Positions 24,053 to 29,880 of a DNA stretch of 46,072 nucleotides are shown piece after piece. The DNA lies in assembly GCF_004346095.1 (NCBI RefSeq), contig NZ_SLZV01000026.1, forward strand, positions 1-46,072, read 5' to 3'. Source of the DNA: Faecalimonas umbilicata. Lineage in GTDB: Bacteria; Bacillota; Clostridia; Lachnospirales; Lachnospiraceae. Each line of letters starts with the position of its first letter. The first letter of the stretch is position 1. A program made the translations under genes and the position numbers. The notes under the pieces are model-generated. The model ran no database searches. It had not been told where the DNA came from and saw nothing but the letters and a program-made list of their open reading frames with translations.

Positions 24053-24805
24053 ATGAGGGATAGAAGTAGAAAGAAAATAATGGCAGGTCTGATTGCAGCA
24101 GAGATTTTGTCGCAAAGTATTCCCTGTATATCTATGGCGGCAGAACACTTACCAAGTGCGGGGGCTGGATTGTTAAAGGAGCAGTATTATGAGAAAGAGT
24201 TAAAAAAAACAGAGAAAACTGCCATACAGATTGCTGAAGTTACAGCAGATTGTCTCAACGTGCGGCAAGGTCAGGGGACAGACACACAGATTATCGGACA
24301 GTTGGAACAAGGTGCCAAAAAGAAAATAGAAGAGAAGCCTCAAAATGGGTGGATTCCAATCGAATATTATGGGGGAAGAGCATATATATCCGATGATTAT
24401 GTTACGATAAAAGAAAAATATGATACTGTAGAATCAGAAGAAAAGAAAGGGACAGTAGAAGAAAGAGGAAAAAGGGTAGTCGCCTATGCAAAGCAGTTTC
24501 TTGGGAATCCATATGTCTGGGGAGGCACAAGTCTGACCGAGGGAGCAGATTGTTCGGGGTTTGTTCAGTCCGTGTATAGAAAATTCGGAGTGAAACTTCC
24601 GCGGACAACGTGGGATATGGAAAATGCGGGAATAGAAGTTACTTATGATGAAATTCTTCCGGGAGATTTAATTTTATATGAGGGACATGTTGGTATTTAT
24701 ATAGAAGAGAATCAGATTATTAATGCAATTGATGAGGAGAACGGGATTGGGATCAGTCCGGCATTTTTCACAGATATTATTACAATACGAAGAGTGCTGG
24801 AATAA
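24053..24805 (+). CDS. Secreted NlpC/P60 (C40) cell-wall hydrolase with SH3 domain
   Basis: 250 residues: an N-terminal signal peptide or anchor (about 8-30, with AAEH near a cleavage site), a bacterial SH3 domain (about 60-120, CLNVRQGQGTDTQIIGQL), and a C-terminal NlpC/P60 domain (about 137-250). Catalytic Cys167 is in GADCSGF and His212 in GHVGIYI. The third position is N224 (INAID), where His, Asn or Gln are seen in the family. It is probably a D-Glu/diaminopimelate endopeptidase acting in peptidoglycan turnover. A GAGGAGG site precedes the ATG. It is divergent from perR and monocistronic. Confidence 0.93.
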   Translation: MRDRSRKKIMAGLIAAEILSQSIPCISMAAEHLPSAGAGLLKEQYYEKELKKTEKTAIQIAEVTADCLNVRQGQGTDTQIIGQLEQGAKKKIEEKPQNGWIPIEYYGGRAYISDDYVTIKEKYDTVESEEKKGTVEERGKRVVAYAKQFLGNPYVWGGTSLTEGADCSGFVQSVYRKFGVKLPRTTWDMENAGIEVTYDEILPGDLILYEGHVGIYIEENQIINAIDEENGIGISPAFFTDIITIRRVLE

Positions 24806-24871
24806 GAAAAATGATGATGAAATGAGGAAAAATGGGTGCAGTATGTGTGAAGCGATTCAGCATACTGTGCC

Positions 24872-24918
24872 CTATTTTCCTATGCAAAACTTTAAATTGT
24901 ATAGACATAGGAAAATAG
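24872..24918. repeat. Perfect 13-bp inverted repeat in the NlpC-DUF1858 gap
   Basis: CTATTTTCCTATG (24872-24884) and CATAGGAAAATAG (24906-24918) flank a 21-nt spacer. A smaller hairpin, AGTATG/CATACT, lies just before it. Neither is followed by a T-run. It could be an mRNA 3'-end structure of the NlpC gene or a protein site. Confidence 0.65.
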
Positions 24919-24991
24919 TGGAAAAATAATCATATGCAAAGTGCACAAAGTTGTCGAGGACAAGAGAATTATGAAAAATACTATCAAAATA

Positions 24992-25100
24992 CTGTCCACA
25001 AGTTTTCCACACAGGAAACTGGCTAAAATGGTTAAAAATAAAAGTTTTACACCAAGTTATCCACATTATCCACATGAATGAATGTGAATTGTGTGGATTA
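24992..25100. other. Cluster of DnaA boxes in AT-rich DNA
   Basis: Two perfect DnaA boxes, TTATCCACA, stand directly head-to-tail at 25057-25065 and 25066-25074. Single-mismatch or two-mismatch boxes lie at 24992-25000 (CTGTCCACA), 25003-25011 (TTTTCCACA) and, on the minus strand, 25100-25092 (TAATCCACA). That is five boxes in 109 bp. The next 110 bp are very AT-rich, like an unwinding element. No dnaA or dnaN gene is near and gene orientation does not switch here, so a DnaA-titrating or regulatory cluster is likelier than oriC. Confidence 0.65.
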
Positions 25101-25233
25101 TTATTGTTAAGAAAAGAACGAATGTTTTGGTCAGTTATAATAAAAATCTTCATTTGTCGAAAAAAAATAAAAAACTTGTTGACTTTTGAAAATTCTAAAA
25201 TTGTATTAAAATGTATAAACAATTAAGTAAGAG

Positions 25234-25262
25234 TTGATAATTTCAAGGAGTAGTATTATAAT
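25234..25262 (+). promoter_or_regulatory. Promoter of the DUF1858 gene
   Basis: TTGATA (25234-25239) and a perfect TATAAT (25257-25262) are exactly 17 nt apart. The start would be near 25269, giving an 80-nt leader. Confidence 0.8.
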
Positions 25263-25277
25263 CGAAGAGAGAGTATG

Positions 25278-25315
25278 ACATATTTGAAAAAGGAAGGATA
25301 AATGTTCAAATATGT
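25278..25315 (+). promoter_or_regulatory. 11-bp inverted repeat in the DUF1858 leader
   Basis: ACATATTTGAA (25278-25288) and TTCAAATATGT (25305-25315) are perfect complements around a 16-nt loop that contains AAGGAAGG. It lies within the transcribed leader, 33 nt before the start codon, and would form a stable RNA hairpin; it could equally be an operator. Confidence 0.55.
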
Positions 25316-25348
25316 TTCGCGATTAGAGAAATAAAGGAGGAAATAAAT

Positions 25349-25558
25349 ATGGCAGCGAAAGTGACAAAAGATATGACAATCGGTGAACTGATCAGAACAA
25401 ATCCAGAAGTAGCACCAATCCTTATGGAAGTAGGAATGCACTGTCTTGGATGTCCTGCTTCACAGGCTGAAACTCTTGCAGAGGCAGCTATGGTACATGG
25501 ACTTGATGCAGATCTGTTAGAAGAAAAGATCAATGCTTTCTTAGCAGCAAACAACTAA
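25349..25558 (+). CDS. DUF1858 redox-disulfide protein (hybrid-cluster-protein associated type)
   Basis: 69-residue single-domain protein. It has the DUF1858 pattern: [31 protein letters not shown], with the CxxC pair (HCLGC), then a short helical C-terminus. The domain occurs alone in anaerobes or attached to hybrid cluster, ScdA/RIC-type or other redox proteins, and is thought to act in thiol redox or nitrosative stress; the exact partner is unknown. The AAAGGAGGA site is near-perfect, and the gene has its own promoter and terminator. Confidence 0.92.
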   Translation: MAAKVTKDMTIGELIRTNPEVAPILMEVGMHCLGCPASQAETLAEAAMVHGLDADLLEEKINAFLAANN

Positions 25559-25578
25559 TCGAAGATTTTGCAAATAGA

Positions 25579-25644
25579 AAAAGCGTCTTGAGCAAGCAGA
25601 CAGTATATTTGAGAAAGTCTGGCTCAAGGCGCTTTTCATTTTTT
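25579..25644. terminator. Strong terminator after the DUF1858 gene, possibly bidirectional
   Basis: A 15-bp stem pairs 25579-25593 with 25622-25636 (one G-U). A nested CAGAC/GTCTG hairpin lies inside, and T-rich sequence follows to 25644. On the minus strand the arm ends in CTTTTTCTATTTG, so it may also stop the mecA transcript. Confidence 0.88.
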
Positions 25645-25706
25645 ATCCAATCTGCGGCCGATGATCAATGATGTCGCTCTATGATGAAAGGGGATGAGAT
25701 ATCACC

Positions 25707-26444
25707 TTAAATCTCTGCAAGATGTCTGACTGCATCTGCAGAAATAATAGTCTGACAGTGCTCTTCCAAGTAAGCAAGAACAGCACCGGAGGCTTTTTCA
25801 AAAGAACCGTATTCGGATAACATATTACAGATTTTACTAAACTCACTGTTGGTGTGAGCAGATTGTGCTAAGGCTAAAATGAAAATACCGTTTGTTTCAT
25901 TTTTGTAGAGTGTATTCGCTCCGTGGTACATTGGGTGCAGCAATCTGGCTGCATGGATCACGCTGTCTAAATTAGAAAAAGAAAACAGACGGATCGCTGG
26001 TTTTGCAGGGATGTCTTTTTTTGTATCTTCTTTTTCAGCAGCTTCTTTTTCAGGAGCTGGTTCTGCAACTGCAGATTTTACTTTATCAAGTAAATCGAGA
26101 AACTCGTCAGCGCCTTCTAATTTCTCAAGCATAGCCTGTTTTGTATCGGAATCTTCCAGTGGTGCAAATTTGGAGAAGCGCGTGTCGAGCTCTTCCGGAT
26201 TATCCACCTTTGTAATGATCAGAACGATAGAATCTGGAGAAGCAGGAATTGCTTCAATCATGAGTGGAATATCATCTGCTTCAAATCCAAATTCACTGGA
26301 AGCTTGTTGCATCATGTCATGAAACAGCATCTTTGCTTTCTCGGTACCATAGGCAAGTTCGCTTAATTTCAAATGTCTGGCAGCAAGATCTGCACGTGTC
26401 AGAGTACACCGAATCTGGTTGTCATTTATTTTTTCGATCTTCAT
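25707..26444 (-). CDS. mecA: Adaptor protein MecA
   Basis: 245 residues. The N-terminal target-binding domain (MKIEKINDNQIRCTLTRADL and later FGFEADDIPLMIEAIP), a charged Glu/Lys/Pro linker (about 126-148) and a C-terminal ClpC-binding domain (IRLFSFSNLDSVIHAARLL) match MecA. In Bacillus it delivers ComK and other substrates to ClpCP and controls ClpC activity. A close paralogue, YpbH, cannot be excluded. The gene is monocistronic, with its own minus-strand promoter. Confidence 0.93.
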   Translation of the reverse strand: MKIEKINDNQIRCTLTRADLAARHLKLSELAYGTEKAKMLFHDMMQQASSEFGFEADDIPLMIEAIPASPDSIVLIITKVDNPEELDTRFSKFAPLEDSDTKQAMLEKLEGADEFLDLLDKVKSAVAEPAPEKEAAEKEDTKKDIPAKPAIRLFSFSNLDSVIHAARLLHPMYHGANTLYKNETNGIFILALAQSAHTNSEFSKICNMLSEYGSFEKASGAVLAYLEEHCQTIISADAVRHLAEI

Positions 26445-26489
26445 ACATAATCACTTCCTTTTCGTAAACCTGAATACTTACTTTATAAT

Positions 26490-26518
26490 AGTATAAACAA
26501 AAAAAAAAAATATGTAAA
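26490..26518 (-). promoter_or_regulatory. mecA promoter with homopolymer spacer
   Basis: On the minus strand TTTACA (26518-26513) and TATACT (26495-26490) are 17 nt apart. The spacer contains an unbroken run of 12 identical bases (A on the + strand, 26499-26510). Confidence 0.7.
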
Positions 26519-26526
26519 GAAAATAC

Positions 26527-26555
26527 TTGCAAAGTCAGGAGAAATTATTTATAAT
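26527..26555 (+). promoter_or_regulatory. Strong + strand promoter without an assigned gene directly after it
   Basis: TTGCAA (26527-26532) and a perfect TATAAT (26550-26555) are 17 nt apart, back to back with the mecA promoter. The nearest + gene starts 340 nt further on. Confidence 0.7.
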
Positions 26556-26896
26556 GCGGGTATGAGAAGACAGTGTCCCGGTAATTATGTATAAGAGAAA
26601 AGGAGGGATACAGAAGCAATATCTTATGTTGGTGAAAACATTCTCAGGAAAATCTTTCAACAATTCTATTTATTCTAAATTAATTCGATTTTCTAAGTGA
26701 TTCAGCTAAATTTCAAAACTAAAGCAGTTACAATTACAAATAATCATTTTATAAAATGCACATAATAATTAAAATGTCCATTTGCTGTCTTCTTTTTTCA
26801 GCAGAAATCTGTTTTGCGAAGAATATATCACATGCACCCAGGTCTTAGCAAAAAGCGGAGGAAGCCATAATTACCGTTTGGACGGGAAGGAACGAA
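26556..26896 (+). other. 341-bp gap downstream of the orphan promoter: long leader, small RNA or gene remnant
   Basis: I see no recognised RNA family here. It contains AAAAGGAGGG at 26598-26607 with no ATG/GTG/TTG at normal distance; the next ATG (26626) would encode 24 residues. The 11-mer CGGTAATTATG (26578-26588) recurs inverted as CATAATTACCG (26866-26876), so this stretch is flanked by short inverted repeats. The middle (26640-26800) is very AT-rich and lacks long open frames. Confidence 0.35.
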
Positions 26897-27118
26897 GTGA
26901 ATAGTACAGAAGAAAAATACAGACAATTTTTCATAGAGCTGGAAGCATATGAAAAATGCGGGATTCCAATGTCTATGGACGGAGAACCGGCAAGTCCGTT
27001 ACAGATTGTCAATGCACATATGGCAAAAGAAAGCAATGCATATATGCGGGACTATGTGATGGATGATGAGACTGGAAGCCTAAAAGAACTTCATTTTCAA
27101 AAAATAGCAGCAAAATAA
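26897..27118 (+). CDS. Small hypothetical protein, 73 residues
   Basis: Not recognised as a named family. It is acidic, with no signal peptide, transmembrane helix or cysteine pair, and reads as mainly helical (TEEKYRQFFIELEAYEKCG, then SPLQIVNAHMAKESNAYMRDYV). The composition and a GGAAGGAA site 4 nt before the GTG start suggest a real gene. The transcript may begin at the promoter at 26527-26555, giving a very long leader. It precedes the GH18 gene by 125 nt, which has its own TATAAT box. Function unknown. Confidence 0.65.
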   Translation: MNSTEEKYRQFFIELEAYEKCGIPMSMDGEPASPLQIVNAHMAKESNAYMRDYVMDDETGSLKELHFQKIAAK

Positions 27119-27193
27119 TACGAATCCCCTCAATGTAGAGTATTAAGAAATTCTTATTATTTTTTGAAAACGAGGAAAGTATGTAGTAATCTG

Positions 27194-27222
27194 TCGAAAA
27201 AAGAAAATGCATATGGTATAAT
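27194..27222 (+). promoter_or_regulatory. Candidate promoter of the GH18 gene
   Basis: TCGAAA (27194-27199) and a perfect TATAAT (27217-27222) are 17 nt apart. The predicted start is just before the GGAGG at 27233-27237, so the leader would be very short. Confidence 0.5.
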
Positions 27223-27243
27223 AGGTCAGGTAGGAGGTAGGCT

Positions 27244-29061
27244 ATGGATAGAAGAGAAAATGATCGAAGATATAGAAGCCGGGCGGAAATGCTGCGTGAC
27301 CGAAGACGAAGAAGAAAGCGGACATGTCTGATTGAGCTTTTGATCGTATTATTTTTTATCATTGTAGTTGTCGCTGTGGCAGGTATATTTGTATGGAAAA
27401 AATATGGTCCATCGAAGGTGAAAGCTGATTTGAATGAATATTATGGTGTAGATGCCGCAGAGCAAGCTGCAGTTATTGTGAACAATACGATTCTGGAACA
27501 GAAAGGGATTGTGTCTGACGGACAGTTTTATTTACCATATGAGGCGGTACGTCAAGAGATTGACGGTGGATTTTACTGGAACGCAGCCGAAGGCACACTG
27601 CGCTATACGTTGCCGTTAGATCTTGTGGAAGTACCGGCAGAAAGCAAGGAATATACGAATGCAGGTCAGAGGGAATCCAAGGACTATGTAATCGTAAAAA
27701 ATATCGGGGACCAGACTTATATCGCAGTGGATTTTATTCTGGAGTTTGGGAATGTCACTGCAAAGACTTATAAGAGTCCGAACAGAGTAGTTCTCTTTGA
27801 TGATTGGGGCAAGGTGAAGACGACAACTGCAAAGAAGGATACGCAGATGCGCTGGCTTGCAGGTGTTAAGAGTGATATTCTGACGGAAGTTAAGAAGGGT
27901 GACCGTGTATATTTTATAGAAGAGGAAGGTGACTGGAAGAAAGTCCGCACAGAGGATGGTATTATCGGATATATAAAGAGCAGTGCATTAAAGTCTGTGA
28001 AGACAGAAACAATCACCTCTTCTTCCAAAGCCCCGGAATATACAAGTATGACAAAAGATTATAAGATTAATCTTGCCTGGCATCAGGTTACGAATGAAAT
28101 AGCAAATGAAACGTTAAGCGAAACGATTGCATCGACACAGGGATTGACAACAATTTCACCTACATGGTTTACAGTTGCCGATACAGTGGGAAATCTGAAT
28201 TCTATCGCAAGTTCAGCTTATGTGGATACGGCTCATGCAGCGAATCTGGAGGTATGGGCACTTGTGAGGGATTTTGACGGTGGCATCGACTCGCCGGAAG
28301 AGACATACCAGTTGTTAAGTTCTTCTTTGGCCAGAAAGACTCTGATCGATAATCTGATGATGCAGGTACAGCAGTATAATATTGATGGAATCAACGTGGA
28401 TTTTGAGAAAGTTTCTGAGGAATGTGGAGAACATTTTATTGAGTTTATCCGCGAACTTTCTATAGAATGTCGAAGAAATCAAAAAGTTCTGTCGGTAGAT
28501 AACTATGTGCCGATGGGATTTAATAGTCATTATGAACTGGAGGAACAGGGGAAGGTTGCAGATTATGTCATCATTATGGGATATGATGAACATTATGCCG
28601 GCTCGTGGGAGAGCGGTTCAGTGGCTTCTATTGACTATGTGGAAAATGGAATCCGGCAGGCGACAAAGGATGTGTCAGCAGAGAAAGTAATCAATGCAGT
28701 CCCATTTTATACAAGATTGTGGGAAGAAGTGCCAAAGACAGAGCAGGAACTTGCCGCGCAGGCTGGAACAGAGCAGGCGCAGTATAAGATGAATGTTACA
28801 AGTGAGGCTCTTGGAATGCAGGAAGCCGAGGCGTGTGTGGCACAGGCTGGAGCAGCCGTCACATGGGATGAAGAGACACAGCAGAATTATGCGCAATGGG
28901 AGTCGGACGGTGCCACATATAAAATATGGCTGGAAGATAGTTCTTCTATTGAGGCAAAATTAAAATTGATGGAGAAGTATCAGCTTGGTGGTGTTGCTGC
29001 ATGGAAGCTGGGATTTGAAAAGCCTGAAATCTGGTCTGTGATTGAAAAATATATAAAATAG
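27244..29061 (+). CDS. Membrane-anchored GH18 family protein with SH3 domain (YaaH/spore-peptidoglycan type)
   Basis: 605 residues. A very basic N-terminus (DRRRRRKR) is followed by one transmembrane helix (about 29-51), a copper-amine-oxidase-like/beta region (about 60-190), an SH3-like domain (about 195-255, VKSDILTEVKKGDRVYFIEEEGDWKKVRTEDGIIGYI) and a GH18 TIM barrel (about 275-605). The active-site motif is D381-G-I-N-V-D386-F-E388, so the general acid is present. YMGYDEH is replaced by IIMGYDEHYAGSW, typical of YaaH/YdhD-like germination or cortex hydrolases. It is probably a cell-wall or spore-wall glucosaminidase-type enzyme; substrate unproven. Confidence 0.9.
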   Translation: MDRRENDRRYRSRAEMLRDRRRRRKRTCLIELLIVLFFIIVVVAVAGIFVWKKYGPSKVKADLNEYYGVDAAEQAAVIVNNTILEQKGIVSDGQFYLPYEAVRQEIDGGFYWNAAEGTLRYTLPLDLVEVPAESKEYTNAGQRESKDYVIVKNIGDQTYIAVDFILEFGNVTAKTYKSPNRVVLFDDWGKVKTTTAKKDTQMRWLAGVKSDILTEVKKGDRVYFIEEEGDWKKVRTEDGIIGYIKSSALKSVKTETITSSSKAPEYTSMTKDYKINLAWHQVTNEIANETLSETIASTQGLTTISPTWFTVADTVGNLNSIASSAYVDTAHAANLEVWALVRDFDGGIDSPEETYQLLSSSLARKTLIDNLMMQVQQYNIDGINVDFEKVSEECGEHFIEFIRELSIECRRNQKVLSVDNYVPMGFNSHYELEEQGKVADYVIIMGYDEHYAGSWESGSVASIDYVENGIRQATKDVSAEKVINAVPFYTRLWEEVPKTEQELAAQAGTEQAQYKMNVTSEALGMQEAEACVAQAGAAVTWDEETQQNYAQWESDGATYKIWLEDSSSIEAKLKLMEKYQLGGVAAWKLGFEKPEIWSVIEKYIK

Positions 29062-29110
29062 CGTCAGATTACAGAAAATTTCATAGAGAAAGAGAAATGA
29101 TATTTTATTT

Positions 29111-29157
29111 CCCCCTCTCATATATTGTAATGATATAGGAAGAGGGGGGATTTTTTT
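29111..29157 (+). terminator. Terminator hairpin that contains the cwlD ribosome binding site
   Basis: CCCCCTCT (29111-29118) pairs with AGAGGGGG (29141-29148), with further pairing (ATAT/GATAT) in the 22-nt loop, and T at 29151-29157. The 3' arm is also the only good Shine-Dalgarno site for the next gene, and the T-run supplies the first two bases of its TTG start codon. Confidence 0.8.
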
Positions 29158-29839
29158 GCAGAAAAAGATAGAGCTGATGATGGGAATTCTGCTGATCATG
29201 GCAGCCTTGATCGGGGGGAAGACACTGACGAACGCAGTTTCCGGGAAAATTTCAGAACAAAAAGAACAGGCGATTGTGATGATCGATCCAGGGCACGGAG
29301 GTTTTGATCCTGGAAAAGTCGGGGTAGATGGTTTGGCTGAAAAGGATTTGAATCTGGCGGTTGCCAAGAAGCTTCAGAAGATTTTGACAAAGAATGGTGT
29401 GCATGTTGTGATGAGCCGTGAAGAAGACACTGCACTTTGTGAGGAAACAGCTCCGAATAAAAAGATTCGCGATATGAAAAAAAGAACAGAATTGATCAAT
29501 CATAGCAAAGCGTCTATCGCTGTCAGTATTCACCAGAACAGTTACCAGACAAGTGATGTGAAAGGGGCGCAGGTATTTTATTTTACACATTCCGTAGAGG
29601 GAAAGAAGGCAGCAGAAATTTTGCAGAAGCATTTAAAAACGGTAGATGAGACAAACAGGAGAGAGGCAAAACCTAATGATACTTATTACATATTGAAAAA
29701 GACAGAAATACCAACTGTGATTGTAGAAGCGGGATTTTTGACAAATCCAGAGGAAGCTGCAAAACTTCAAGATGAGGCATATCAGGAGAAAATCGCACAG
29801 GCAGTCTGGGAAGGATTGAAGGAATATTTAAACTTGTAA
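29156..29839 (+). CDS. cwlD: N-acetylmuramoyl-L-alanine amidase (Amidase_3), CwlD-like
   Basis: 227 residues with an N-terminal signal anchor (about 5-25) and an Amidase_3 domain. The zinc ligands and catalytic glutamate are present: H47 (DPGHGGFDPG), E62 (AEKDLNL), H126 (SIHQNS) and E191 (VEAGFLTN). Size and membrane anchor fit CwlD, which with PdaA makes muramic-delta-lactam in the spore cortex; the neighbouring GH18 and sporulation genes agree. Other cell-wall amidases remain possible. The start is TTG, with AGAGGGGGG buried in the terminator hairpin just upstream. Confidence 0.9.
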   Translation: MQKKIELMMGILLIMAALIGGKTLTNAVSGKISEQKEQAIVMIDPGHGGFDPGKVGVDGLAEKDLNLAVAKKLQKILTKNGVHVVMSREEDTALCEETAPNKKIRDMKKRTELINHSKASIAVSIHQNSYQTSDVKGAQVFYFTHSVEGKKAAEILQKHLKTVDETNRREAKPNDTYYILKKTEIPTVIVEAGFLTNPEEAAKLQDEAYQEKIAQAVWEGLKEYLNL

Positions 29840-29844
29840 AGAGG

Positions 29845-29873
29845 TTTATTTTTTAACAAAAGAATGCTATAAT
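29845..29873 (+). promoter_or_regulatory. Candidate promoter of the Sua5-rpiB-upp operon
   Basis: TTTATT (29845-29850) and a perfect TATAAT (29868-29873) are 17 nt apart. Transcription would start at about 29880-29881, that is at the ATG, so the mRNA could be leaderless. The GGGGG before the ATG is only 2-3 nt away. Confidence 0.5.
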
Positions 29874-29880
29874 AGGGGGC

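Noticed and set aside
24992-25210. Main chromosomal origin oriC
   Set aside because: dnaA, dnaN, rpmH and parS are absent nearby, and genes run mainly on the + strand on both sides, so leading-strand bias does not switch here. A DnaA-box cluster is the safer reading.
24872-25222. 116-residue minus-strand frame across the DnaA-box region
   Set aside because: It has Phe/Asn/Ile-rich composition as expected from AT-rich DNA, no ribosome binding site, and covers the DnaA boxes and inverted repeat.
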